Part shown: piece by piece, positions 34,435 through 45,019 of the stretch
Position numbering within the stretch: position 1 is the stretch's first letter
Layout of the letters: each line of letters begins with the position of its first letter
From: Astragalus membranaceus
Taxonomy: Eukaryota; Streptophyta; Magnoliopsida; Fabales; Fabaceae
DNA length: 64,000 nt
Direction: 5' to 3'
Assembly: GCA_039519185.1 (NCBI GenBank)
Contig: CM076849.1
Location: 117,260,587-117,324,586, forward strand
Position numbers and translations under genes: made by a program
The notes under the pieces: generated by a model
Seen by the model: the letters and a program-made list of their open reading frames with translations, nothing else
Database searches by the model: none
Told to the model about the DNA's origin: nothing

Positions 34435-36796
34435 CTTTCTTTTTCCAAAAACCAAAACCCTAAAGAAAATTAGAGGAAACCGTCTTTATCCACGTGGTTC
34501 TGATTTGCACTCCACCACCCTCCATCAGAGGAAACGTCTCTACCCATCTTCCTATTTTTGAGGTAACAATCTTCGTAACCTTCCCTTTGCTTCTCTAACT
34601 TGCTTTCCCGTTTGTTTGATTTGTACCATGTATTTCAGAATTGAATCTTGTGCTCTTGAAATCTTTGTTCTTCTTGAGGTTTCTTGTTTTACTTGTTCCT
34701 TTAATTTCTGTAACAGCATCGGTAATTTGAGATATGTGCATCCCTAGCTTTTCTTGTTTGCTTAAGGTTAATTTTGTTCAATTCTTTTAGGGTTTCTCAG
34801 TTTTTTTATTTCACAAAACTAGATGAAATATTATGTGTGTGATCAAGCATAACAATGTGCTAACAAATACTCATTTTTCTGTTCTATCCTTCTTTTGCTG
34901 AATCTTTCTCCAAACTCAGTAAATGGTTTATTTAGTATTTAATTTGATTATGCTTTTTAATCACACACTTCACAAAGATCGATTTAGTTTAAAATAAAAA
35001 TTGAACTATACGTAAAACTACATCACTCCAAATCAGACACAACAGAAACAAATTCAATGGTGCTCCAACAAGGTGAAGCTCCAAGTTCAAACTCCAGCTA
35101 GAATGTTATCTACCTTTGTCTTTATGCTATCTACACACACTTATAGATACCACTTCAAATTTCTTATATAAGCTCAGAAGACTATCAGTTAACTATTTCT
35201 TAGAGTATAGAGAGTAGACTCTAGGATACTGTGATGCACTAAAGTCAGTACTCTCTTTTTAATTTTTTGCATATGAATTCAAAACAACATGTTTAATTAA
35301 AGGATTCAACCTTCTGGTATGTCACGTTCAGTTACTATATAACCTGGCTATTGAATAGGTTAATTAATAGAGTATTGGCAAAGGAAGATTTGGCTTTAAG
35401 GTTTGTAGTCTTTTTGTTGTTTAATACTATGAAATTTTTGAGTCTTAGTGTGTTTTCTTTCTAATATTCCTCAGTGCATATGTGCTTCTGGTGTATGTTA
35501 GTATTGTCTGATTTCTTGTCGAAACAAAATTTTACTGACCATATCCCAATTAGTTGTGTTTAGTGAGGAATGACATGACATAAACAAAATATTTCTTATC
35601 TGTAAAGGAGGGACTGATTTGCATTGTCTGTGCATATGAAATTTAGATGTTCTATTTGTTATCTGAAGCATCTCTTAGCATGTTGTATCCTCTTTTGAAC
35701 TTTATAGATACTCTAGATAAATGACATGGAACATCAAGGGCATGTTGTACCCTCTTTTCAACTTTCTACAAGGATAATGCTTCTAATCAGAAGCTAGAAT
35801 CTAAAGAAATGTGAGATAAATTACTTTAATAGTTCAATGCCTTAAAAATTTACTGCGCAATGCACTGTCTGTGACTATATAATCTAAGAACTATAAGTAA
35901 TAACCTTATGGAGTAATTTTTCCCTCTTTTTTCTCTTTTTCTTTTAGTTTTTTGGCCATCTTATAGTGTGTTTTCATTCTAAACAATGGTAAAGTTTAAA
36001 GCCAATATAGTTATAGCTCCAAACAATGTTAAAAGTTGTGATACCACAGAAAAAGAGCTTGCTTTAAATTTGTCTTTTATTAATTCTTGGTGAATTGAGT
36101 GTATAAGTTGCCAAGTTAGTCTTTTGTAGGCTGGTTTTGGAGTATGAGTATTTCACTTTTCTATTGGTATTTCTGTGTAGAATGCTATTCTACTTTGTGT
36201 TTGCATTTCCATCTAGCTTAGCATGATCAGGATAGGCAAAAGATTAGAAGCATTGCACTCCCATCTTGACAACATCTCTTTGTATTTTGAATTAAAACCA
36301 TGTCAGCAAGCAGGAAAAACATTATAGCATTTATGCAGGGCTCATATATGTACTACCTATTTTTGTGTTACTATTTATTTTGGCTGAAAGTATTTTGAAG
36401 TATGCAGTGGGTTTCTCGTAGGATTGTTAGTAAAGGGATATTGGAGTGTTATGCATGGTCTAGAGAGAGTTTCTCTATTTTACGAATAGGTACAAAAAAG
36501 CTTTAGCATCTAGTATATTGTGCTTTGCCATTTTCGAGACTTGCTTTCACTCTTATGCTATAGGGTCAGTGTATTGGGTTTAAAATATTCACTTTCCTTT
36601 CGAAGTGGTCTTTATACTACTTGGGGGTGTTTGCACTTTTACAATGGTGGTCATAATTTGATTTTTCTTGCCTGGCATAATTTGTTAATTTTCTTGCATT
36701 CGTGAGTGCATATAATGTTAAATTGTGTTCCTTTCAGCACCATGATTAGCTTCGCTTGTTTAGTCACTAATTGATTGCATGTGCTTATACTTAGAG
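34435..36796. other. Intron-like AT-rich stretch without recognised gene
   Basis: 34440-34565 resembles a plant 5' leader ending AG|GTAACA, followed by 2.2 kb of T-rich, intron-like sequence leading to the CACTA-2 ORF. It could be the leader intron of that gene. The ORF at 36520-36705 has no recognisable feature. Confidence 0.4.
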
Positions 36797-37109
36797 ATGG
36801 ACAAATCGTGGATCAAATTGCCACGCAATACACCAGAGTATTTGTTGGGATTGCGTGGCTTTTTAGATTTTGCCTTTCAACGCCACTCTAGTGCAGGTAC
36901 AGTCCTATGCCCATGTAAAAGATGTGGTTTTAAGCCAAAAACTCGAAAAGAAGTGTGGGACCACTAGACAAGTAAACAATTTCTTGAAGGTTACACATTT
37001 TGGTGTTTTCACAGAGAGAAAAAATCTGGCGAATTTGATGTTAGCCCTCCTATAATTCAAGAGAACTTGGTAAATGGAGATCTTATGTCAAATATAGCAC
37101 ATGAAAATC

Positions 37110-37329
37110 CAGTGGCGGACCTGGCTACAAGCCAGGGGGTTCAGTTGAACCCCCTGGAATTTTTTTTTTGCACTAAACACCTTATATAAATAGCCTAAAT
37201 CTCTTGAAATTTTAATTTTGACTCCCCTGAAAATTTGAAATTGTACTAGTAGACCAACTTTTACACCCATTTGACACCTGCCTTAAAAAATTTGACACCC
37301 CTGACCCCGGGGTCCTGGGTCCGCCACTG
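37110..37329. mobile_element. hAT-type MITE, 220 bp
   Basis: Terminal inverted repeats CAGTGGCGGACC and GGTCCGCCACTG, with the 8 bp duplication TGAAAATC at 37102-37109 and 37330-37337. The 8 bp duplication and CAG...CTG ends are hAT hallmarks. It has no coding capacity and interrupts the CACTA-2 ORF. Confidence 0.93.
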
Positions 37330-38393
37330 TGAAAATCTGATGCAGACAATGATAAATGATGCATCTGAATTCTCTAGAATGCCTGTTAACGAAGAGCCTT
37401 TTTCATCATCAACTGAACATAGAGATGGGAGTGGAGGAGGTATACCGGATTCACACCATGGAGCAACTACTCGGGCAAGAGATGGAGAGCATGGAAATTT
37501 TTTGATCTAAGGTATCCGGATTTTTCCTCGGATCCTCGAAATGTACGATTGGCCTTCTATATTTAAGGTATTTTACTTCTTTTATATTTAAATTGGTTTA
37601 CCATCATCATTTTAACAATTTTTTCTTAAAAAAATCACATTGATAATATTTTCTATATGTTTGTAGGAAATATGTCAAAAGAACACTGAAAATAGCTCCA
37701 AGCTTAAGATTAATCATACGGGGGAACTAAAAAGCTCAAACAAAGAAGGACGGAGATTGTGAGTATTTATGAACATTTAAACTTGCGAATTTTTAATCTT
37801 ATAGTTAACATTTGAAATTGTGATTTTCATGAATAGATGAGTGAAATTGGAAAGGAAGTGAGCAGGGGTGTTTCGTATATCGATACTCATAAGAAAGTTG
37901 ATGGGACATATATTGGAAAAAGAGCATTCAGGCCGAGTACGAGGTGTGGGAGATGGAGTTAGCCCTTCTCAGGTGTTTGGACCCAATAACCTGCAATTTT
38001 TTGGCACTTCTAATATAGGTGAAAATAAAATTCCTCACCAATGGTTTTTACTCTAGTATATTCTGCATTTATGTTTTTAGTTTATGAATAATTTTGCATT
38101 TATGAGTTTAATTGTCAATTCAGTGTGTTTTAAGTATTAAATTAATATAGACTTATGCATAGACACTGTACTTGCACAATAATAAATCCTATTATATTAT
38201 AATAATTGAATTGACTTGTTTATTCCTCATTATGATTAATAATTTTCTTTGACCACTTCAATGGTTCAAGCTATCATCATCACCTTAGTTGTATTCACAT
38301 TCAGTAATCATTATGATTATATTTTTTTGTTGTCTTTATGTTCGAGTAGCGTGGATTGGACTGTGGAGGTGTTAAAAGTTGTAGGTGTTAAAC

Positions 38394-38396
<3 letters not shown>

Positions 38397-38452
<56 letters not shown>
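38397..38452. repeat. (TA)n microsatellite
   Basis: Uninterrupted TA run of about 55 bases. ORFs of repeating Tyr-Ile through it are artefacts. Confidence 0.95.
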
Positions 38453-38453
<1 letters not shown>

Positions 38454-39354
38454 TAGTTTGAAGTATAAGGAATTCTGCAGTAGTGCAATTACCAAGTTCC
38501 TTTATGTGCCATGACTGCATTCTAATTTTCCATGAGTTACATTCAAGTTATTTATTATTTTATATAATGCCATTTAAAAATCTGGCATGCATAATTGATA
38601 TTTTTATACCTCTTTAATATATGTGAAGTGCAACAACTTAAAAATGAAATTGCTGAGTTGAAGAATGAAATTTCTGAGTTGAAGAGTGAATCAAAGACAA
38701 AAGATGAAACCATGAAGATGATGGCATCAGTGCTTGCTCAACTTCTCACAAAGTCATCGGAGCCCGTACCTCTTGGACTTCTTAATCTTATTGTAATAAG
38801 CTCTCACTTTTACTTGATTTCTTGAAATTCTTTAATAGTTTTCGTACATGATAAATTAATTTATTGTTTCAATTGTTGCAGCAACAACCAAATGCCGGTG
38901 ATCCCTCCTCATCATCAACTAACAACATTAGCCAACCTTGAAGAGACCTTTATGTTTAATGCTAGTTTTGAAATGTAATATTGTAGAGCTACTTGTGAAA
39001 TTGTTATCTTGTTAACAAGAGCTACTTTATAAAGCTATTTGTGAAATTCTTATCTTCTAATAACAAGAGCTACTTTATAGATCCATTGTTATTATTTTGT
39101 TACTATTGCTTTTGAGACTTATTGTTAACTTCTAAATATACTTTAATATTACTAATGAGATTGTTATTTTTTTGACAGAGGTTATGTTATTATTCATGGC
39201 CAAACATCCCTCGTATATTTTCTATATTATGTAGCTTAAAGTAATTTTCTTGTTATCAGAAATGTGTGTTGTTACAATTATAAATGAACAAGTTAGTGTA
39301 AAAATAGAAAATTAAAATATGTAATTATGAAAATAAGGAATTTACAAAAAAAAA

Positions 39355-39610
39355 TAGCATAGTGGTGGTTGTAAACCAACGCTAAAATAAGTAGTAAAAA
39401 ACATGCTTAGCGGCGGTTCAAACCGCCACTAAAGTATTAAAAAAACAGTAGCCACAATTCTAACTTAGCTGCGGTTACAACCGACGTTAAGTGGACTTCT
39501 GGCAGTTGCAGAAACCGACGTTGTCTGCCTAGTGGCGCCATAATAGTGGCGGTTCCAACCGACGCTAAATCCTAATTTCAACCGCCGCTATTCTCTGTTT
39601 TTTTGTAGTG
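39355..39610 (+). mobile_element. CACTA-2 3' terminus and subterminal repeats
   Basis: Array of AGCGGCGGTT/AACCGCCACTA words in both orientations, ending TTTTTTTGTAGTG at 39610, the complement of a CACTACAAAAAAA terminus. The matching 5' end with the same subterminal word was not found in the window, so the element is truncated or rearranged upstream. A possible target duplication starts AGA at 39611. Confidence 0.8.
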
Positions 39611-39852
39611 AGACATTTTATTGTTTTCCTAATTTATGAATAGCTTATAGAATAAAAATAATGATCCATATTACTGTTGCATCTTTTTAGAGGAGTTTTT
39701 CAAAATTAAAATTGGTAAAATCTTATTTGCATTCTACATTGTCGCAAATATTCTATGGAAGAATACTCTATGGATTCTTAACGCAAGACTTATATCATAA
39801 CAAAAAAAGTAACAAACGTATGGTCAATGATAATGAGAATCATGTACCAAAT

Positions 39853-40198
39853 AATTATCACGTATTTATCACCACATGTGCACTTGCAATTCTGTAAAAT
39901 AGCTACCTTCCTTTGGGCCGATAAATATTAAATATTACTTTCTGGACTTGTATGCATTATTTTGGATATTTTTTTTAGTAATTCTGAAATCAAATATTGG
40001 ACAGTTTATGTATATATTTTGAAATGAATAGATTGAAGCAACATGTCAGCAGATTGACCTCTCTTGTGGAGGTTAATTTATTTTGAAATTTAAAAGGTGG
40101 TGTGCTTGTAACTAATGTAAATATTTATGGCCCAAAGAAAGGCAGCTATTTTAGAGAATTGCAAGTGCACATGTGGTGATAAATACGTGATAATTATT
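39853..40198. repeat. Local inverted repeat at outer edge of left arm
   Basis: 39853-39921 (AATAATTATCACGTATTTATCACCAC...) is the near-perfect reverse complement of 40129-40198, with about 207 bases between. The outer copy has no partner at the matching place right of 63710. Confidence 0.8.
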
Positions 40199-40429
40199 CA
40201 GTTTACATGTGAATAGTGAATCGGCCCAAAGGAGGATTTATTGTTTGACATGTTCTTTATTATCAGTGTTTGATTACTACACCAAGGTATCAATGAAAAG
40301 TTAATATTTTGTCCAAAGAAAAAATGTTAATGATTCTCGATATCTTTAAATGGGGTTTACCTTTATTTGAATTTAGTATTGCTTTTATTTTGAAGTTTAA
40401 GTAAGTATGTTTTGTTTCTTTGTTGTTCG

Positions 40430-40800
40430 CTATTCAGATCTCAATGACTCTGCGAATATTTCTCCCAATATTGAGCAAAGGTTTGTCAAGAGCGAAAAGT
40501 CTGAGATAGGTACGCTTTTGACAAAACTTATTCCAATAAAGTATAAGGGTAAGGGACTAAAAATGAAGAAGGATAAGGAAGCTGAAAATACATCATCTAA
40601 TAAGAATCTTACTCTGGTTTGTTCTGGGGTTAATATAACTTCGATGCCTAGACACACATGATGGAAAAATACTACTGCAACAACCCACATCAGTGTGTCT
40701 ATGCAGGGTTGCCTGAATTGTCGAAAACCAAATGATTGTGAAAGATACTTTTATGTGGGTTACGACAAGACAGTTCAAGTTGAGGCAATTGAAAAATTTA
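40430..40800 (+). pseudogene. Copia gag remnant (left arm)
   Basis: Encodes a stretch of Copia capsid (NIEQRFVKSEKSEIGTLLTKL, then PIKYKGKG). It is fused upstream directly to ATGACTCTGCGAATATT, which in the right arm lies about 230 bases further into gag, so this copy has lost the N-terminal gag. Downstream it jumps to a decayed nucleocapsid/protease region. Multiple frame breaks. Confidence 0.7.
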
Positions 40801-41059
40801 GAGTATTGTTTAAGACTGGATTTTGTTGGATCTCGAGGAAACTTTTATTGTTCCGCTTTTTAGACGGAATGTGATTTCTATTGCTAATTTGAACAAAGTT
40901 GGTTTTTCTTGTTCATTTGGGAATGAAAAATTCAGTTTATTTCGTGATTCGGAATTGGTTGGTACCGTTCTTTGTCAGGTTTCGATAATCTTTATTCAAT
41001 TGACACAATTACCTCATTTAACGAATCGGTGCATGTAAGTACCTGAGGTATAAAGAGAA

Positions 41060-42100
41060 AATTAGCCAATGAGAATTCAGCTGCATTATGGCACAGGAGA
41101 TTAGGTCACATATCCAAACGGAGAATAGAGAAATTTGTGTCGAATAAAATTCTAGACCCTTTAGATTTTACCGATTTTGATATTTTTATCAATTGTATAA
41201 AGGGAAAACAAACCAATAAAAGGAGACTTGAGGCCACTAGGACTTCTGACGCCTTAGAACATATACATACAGATATTTGTGGGCCATTCCCTACAGTTTC
41301 TTGGAATGGTCAACAATACTTTATAACATTCATAGATGATTTTTGAAGATATGGCTTCATTTATTTCATTCATGAAAAGGCAAGGTCGTTGGACGTGTTC
41401 AAAAACTATAAAGCTGAAGTTGAGAATCAACTCAAGAAAAGAATTAAAAGCGTCAGGTGTGATCGTGGTGGTGAATACTATGGTAGATATGACGGTTCAG
41501 GTGAACAACGTCCAGGGCCATTTGCTAAATTCCTAGAGGAATGTGGTATCGTCCCACAGTACACTATGCCAGGTTCGCCTACTATGAATGGTGTTGCTGA
41601 AAGACGAAATAGAACGCTTAAAGACATGGTAAGGAGTATGATTGGTTATTCTAACTTACCAGAATCACTCAGGGGAGAAGCACTTAACAGTGCAACATAT
41701 ATCCTTTACAAGGTTCCAACTAAAGCGACTACAAAAACTCCTTACAAACTTTGGACGGACAAAATACCTAATTTAAAGCACTTGCATGTTTGGGGATGTC
41801 AAGCTGAAGCAAGACCCTATAGGCCAAATAAGAAGAAGCAGGACTCGAGGACCGTGAGTTGTTATTTTATTGGATACTCTGAAAGATCTAGGGGGTATAA
41901 ATTTTATGATCCCGCAAGTAAGTCAATTTTCGAATCAGGAAATGCTCGTTTCTTTGAGGATGTTGAGTTTGTAGGGGGAGATATAGTTAGGGACTTTGTC
42001 TTTGAAAAAGAATATGTTGATATTCCAATGTTATTGACACTCATTAGGATCCTTTCCTTGACCCTGTTGAAAACACAACAAGTCAAGACAATGTTGATGG
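41060..42100 (+). pseudogene. Copia integrase region (left arm)
   Basis: Integrase would insert the element DNA into the genome. A GAG-pre-integrase segment (LWHRRLGHISKRRIEKF) is followed by the rve core, with GPFPTVSWNGQQYFITFIDDF at 41280-41345, a stop at 41344, then CDRGGEYYG (second catalytic Asp region) and the GVAERRNRTLKDMVRSM block, whose Glu is the third catalytic residue. A C-terminal HVWGCQAEARPYRP domain follows. The region 41389-42474 is one open frame; upstream parts need frame changes. Confidence 0.85.
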
Positions 42101-42912
42101 AAGAAATTGTTACAAAAGAACAAACTCTTCCACCTCAAGAAACTATGCCATTAAGGAGATCCACTAGAGAAAAGAGAAGTGCAATACCAGATGACTATTT
42201 TGTATTTCTCCAAGAACATGAGGCTGACATTGGAATGATGAAAGATGATCCGATCAACTTCCGTCAAGCCATGGAAAGTTCTAATTCTCAAAAGTGGGTT
42301 GATGCAATGCATGAAGAGATAAAGTCCATGAAGAACAATGACGTTTGGGATCTTGTACCGTTGCCACAAGGTGTGAAACCCATTGGTTGTAAATGGATAT
42401 TTAAGACCAAGAGGGATTCAAATGGCAATGTGGAGAAGTACAAGGCTCGTCTTATCACAAAAGGATTTACATAGAAAGAGGGCATTGGCGAAAACGAGAC
42501 TTTCTCTCCAGTTTCTCCGAAAGACTCTTTCAGGATTAAAATGACAGTACTGGCACATTTCGATCTTGAGCTACATCAGATGGATGTAAAGACAGTGTTT
42601 CTCAATGGTAAGACTGAAGAGACAATTTATATGGTGCAACCAGAACACTTTGTTTCGAAAGACTCAAAGGATATGGTTTGCCAACTAAAGAAATTCATCT
42701 ATGGGCTCAAACAAGCATCTCGACAATGGTACTTCAAATTTCATCAAGTGATCATCTCATTTGGTTTTGAGGTGAATTTGGTTGATGATTGTGTATACCA
42801 TAAGTTTTGTGGGAGCAAATATATTTTTCTAGTTTTATATGTTGATGACATTTTTCTTGCCAACAACGATATAGACTTATTGCACGAAACCAAGAGATTT
42901 CAAATACACTGA
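42101..42912 (+). pseudogene. Copia reverse transcriptase (left arm)
   Basis: RT motifs in order: KWVDAMHEEIKSM, a CKWIFKTKRDSNGNVEKYKARL block, a stop at 42472-42474, then LELHQMDVKTVFLNGKTEE and LYVDDIFLANND, the YVDD polymerase site. Stops and frame changes at 42474 and 42910 inactivate it. The conserved LKQASRQWYFKF segment is intact. Confidence 0.87.
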
Positions 42913-42936
42913 GACCGTTCTCGAGGTATTCTTGGA

Positions 42937-43770
42937 TTGTCGCAAAAAAGCTATATTGAAAAGGTTCTCGAGAGATATGGCATAAAGGATTGTAAACCAG
43001 GTGATACCCCTGTGGCTAAGGGAGACGAGTTTAGTCTCAATCAGTGTCCTAAGAATGACTTTGAAGAAAAAGAAATGTTGAAGATTCCTTATGCATCAAT
43101 AATAAGGAGTCTAATGTATGCTTAGGTTTGTACGTACACATCCAGATAGTGCGTGCATTATGGGATGTTGAGAATGTTCTTAGTAATTCAGGATTAGATT
43201 ATTGGAAAACAGCCAAATGGATCATACGGTACATACAGAGAACAAAATGTTATATGCTCTCGTATCGAAGATCAGATCAGCTTGAGATCATTAGAAATAC
43301 TGACTTTGATTTTTGGGTGGATGGCTAGATAGTATAAAATCTATGTTGGGTTATGTGTATCTGCTAGATGGAAGTGCAATTTTCTTAAAGGGTTCTAAAG
43401 AGTCTATTATAGCTTCTTTTCTTCCGTTATGGCAGTAGAGTTCATAGCATGTTATTAGGCATCCAAATGTGAAAATTGACTGGGAAATTTTGTCACGGGG
43501 CTACACATGGTAGTTGGTTTTGAAAGACCACTCCGATTATTTTTTGATAATAAATCAGTAGTTCTATTTTTCAATAACAACAGGATCCCGAGGAAGTCGA
43601 AGCACATAGACAACAAGTTCCTTGTTGTTAAAGAAAGAGTTCAGAGTGGACAGTTGTTTATGAAGCATATCGGTACAAACTCAGTTTTTGCGAATTCGCT
43701 CGTTAAATGATTACTACCCAAAAGGTCTCATGAGCACACTTCTCGTATGGGTGTCACATCATTTAAGTGA
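42937..43770 (+). pseudogene. Copia RNase H region (left arm)
   Basis: Starts LSQKSYIEKVLERYGIKDCKPGDTPVAKGD, then passes through SGLDYWKTAKWIIRYIQ and ends with a legible KSKHIDNKFLVVKERVQSGQ and HIGTNSVFANSLVK. At least three frame breaks. The typical ST.EAEY motif is badly decayed at 43420-43450. Confidence 0.82.
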
Positions 43771-44206
43771 TGTTCAGTTTTTGTGGGAATTTGTTATTTT
43801 TAATGCTTTTAAGATATAGACATATTTCAGTTTATGTAGGGTTTAAGTATATTTTTTCTGCAGAAATAAAGTTTTGGAATTTGTTACACTCTGATTCTGT
43901 TACAGTTTGATCTCACTAAGATTTAAGGAGGACCAATTGGAATTAGGCATGTTAAGATCACATCACATGAAAATTTCATGCTACACATCCACATCATGAT
44001 CCATGTCATTCTTTTATGTCAGCATGTGTGACCATTGATGGTTTAGTTACCATAGTTGTAACGAAGACTACTTTGATCCAATGTTGGTATCATTGATGGA
44101 CCAGATTGGTTATAGACACATTCGGCAACGACAGTCTTTTGAGCTCATACGGATAATTCTTGCAATGCATAATTATGAGGTTACACATATAGTCCAAGTG
44201 GGAGAT
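43771..44206. other. Copia 3' non-coding segment and polypurine tract
   Basis: No ORF of note. The polypurine tract AAGTGGGAGAT ends at 44206, next to the LTR start TGTTGGATC. The same features occur reversed at 45812-46128. Confidence 0.7.
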
Positions 44207-44552
44207 TGTTGGATCATTTGTCCAACATTGACCATATATGTGAATAATTATGTATTCTGGACTGTCACTTAAAATTAAGCCCAATTAAAGTGATCTAATA
44301 AGTTTAGGCTAATATGGACTTTATGAGTATCTAATAGGATGTGGGCCTTTAATGTGTAGAGACTAAAGGGTAATTCTGATTTTATGATGGGCTAAATTAG
44401 AAATACCAACAGATAATCCTAATTAGGGTTCTATAAATAAGGAGGTTATGGTCCCCAGGTCATGTAACAGCCCAGGTCCAACGCATTGGCCACCCCGGCA
44501 CTATTACCTCACGGTCTTCTCTACCCCTCTTGTAGAATTTTTGCCTTCCGTG

Positions 44553-44563
44553 GGAATCGAACC
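44553..44563 (-). promoter_or_regulatory. B-box (tRNA-like), monomer 1
   Basis: GGTTCGATTCC on minus, an exact match to the pol III B-box consensus. It pairs with the inverted A-box-like word near the unit centre. Confidence 0.7.
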
Positions 44564-44671
44564 TTGCACCTGAGGCATAAGTGCAAGTTAAACACACCTC
44601 CCACTACCAATTGAGCGCGCTCAATTGGTAGTGGGAAGGGGGTTTAACTTGCACTTATGCCTCAGGTGCAA

Positions 44672-44682
44672 GGTTCGATTCC
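44672..44682 (+). promoter_or_regulatory. B-box (tRNA-like), monomer 2
   Basis: GGTTCGATTCC on plus, about 40 bases after an A-box-like GCTCAATTGGTAG at 44619-44631. Confidence 0.7.
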
Positions 44683-44887
44683 CACGGAAGGCAAAAATTC
44701 TACAAGGGGGGTAGAAAAGACCGTGAGGTAACAGTGGGACCGGGGTGGCCGCTGCGGTGGACCTGGGCTGTTACATAAAAAGGCGCCTTTTTATTGTAAC
44801 AGCCCAGGTCCACCGCAGCGGCCACCCCGGTCCCACTGTTACCTCACGGTCTTCTCTACCCCCCTTGTAGAATTTTTGCCTTCCGTG

Positions 44888-44898
44888 GGAATCGAACC
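44888..44898 (-). promoter_or_regulatory. B-box (tRNA-like), monomer 3
   Basis: Same word on minus in unit 2. Confidence 0.7.
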
Positions 44899-45008
44899 TT
44901 GCACCTGAGGCATAAGTGCAAGTTAAACCCCCTTCCCACTACCAATTGAGCGCGCGCTCAATTGGTAGTGGGAAGGGGGTTTAACTTGCACTTATGCCTC
45001 AGGTGCAA

Positions 45009-45019
45009 GGTTCGATTCC
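45009..45019 (+). promoter_or_regulatory. B-box (tRNA-like), monomer 4
   Basis: Same word on plus in unit 2. Confidence 0.7.

Larger units (their letters stand above)
36797..38942 (+). pseudogene. CACTA-2 ORF (transposase-associated and Ptta/En/Spm domains)
   Basis: A multi-exon, damaged CACTA gene of the TNPA-like type, whose product binds subterminal repeats. The first exon begins MDKSWIKLPRNTPEYLLGLR and has the transposase-associated zinc motif LCPCKRCGF; an in-frame TAG at 36965 interrupts it, and EGYTFWCFHREKK continues beyond. A 220 bp MITE splits the next part (37110-37329). Then come shards of the Ptta/En/Spm plant domain: a NSSKLKINHTG segment (37690-37730), YIDTHKKVDGTYIGK (37880-37925), and after a frameshift EHSGRVRGVGDGVSPSQVFGP (37921-37984). 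A coiled coil follows (LKNEIAELKNEISELKSE, 38634-38690), and a short last exon ends NISQP at about 38939. A (TA)n run lies in an intron. The 3' terminus at 39610 belongs to the same element. Confidence 0.78.

Noticed and set aside
38249..38520. Tyr-Ile repeat protein
   Set aside because: Translation of the (TA)n microsatellite.
44541..44690. Possible functional tRNA gene
   Set aside because: A- and B-box words are good, but the segment does not fold into a cloverleaf with proper acceptor pairing, and it exists as inverted copies within a mobile insert. Treated as tRNA-like.
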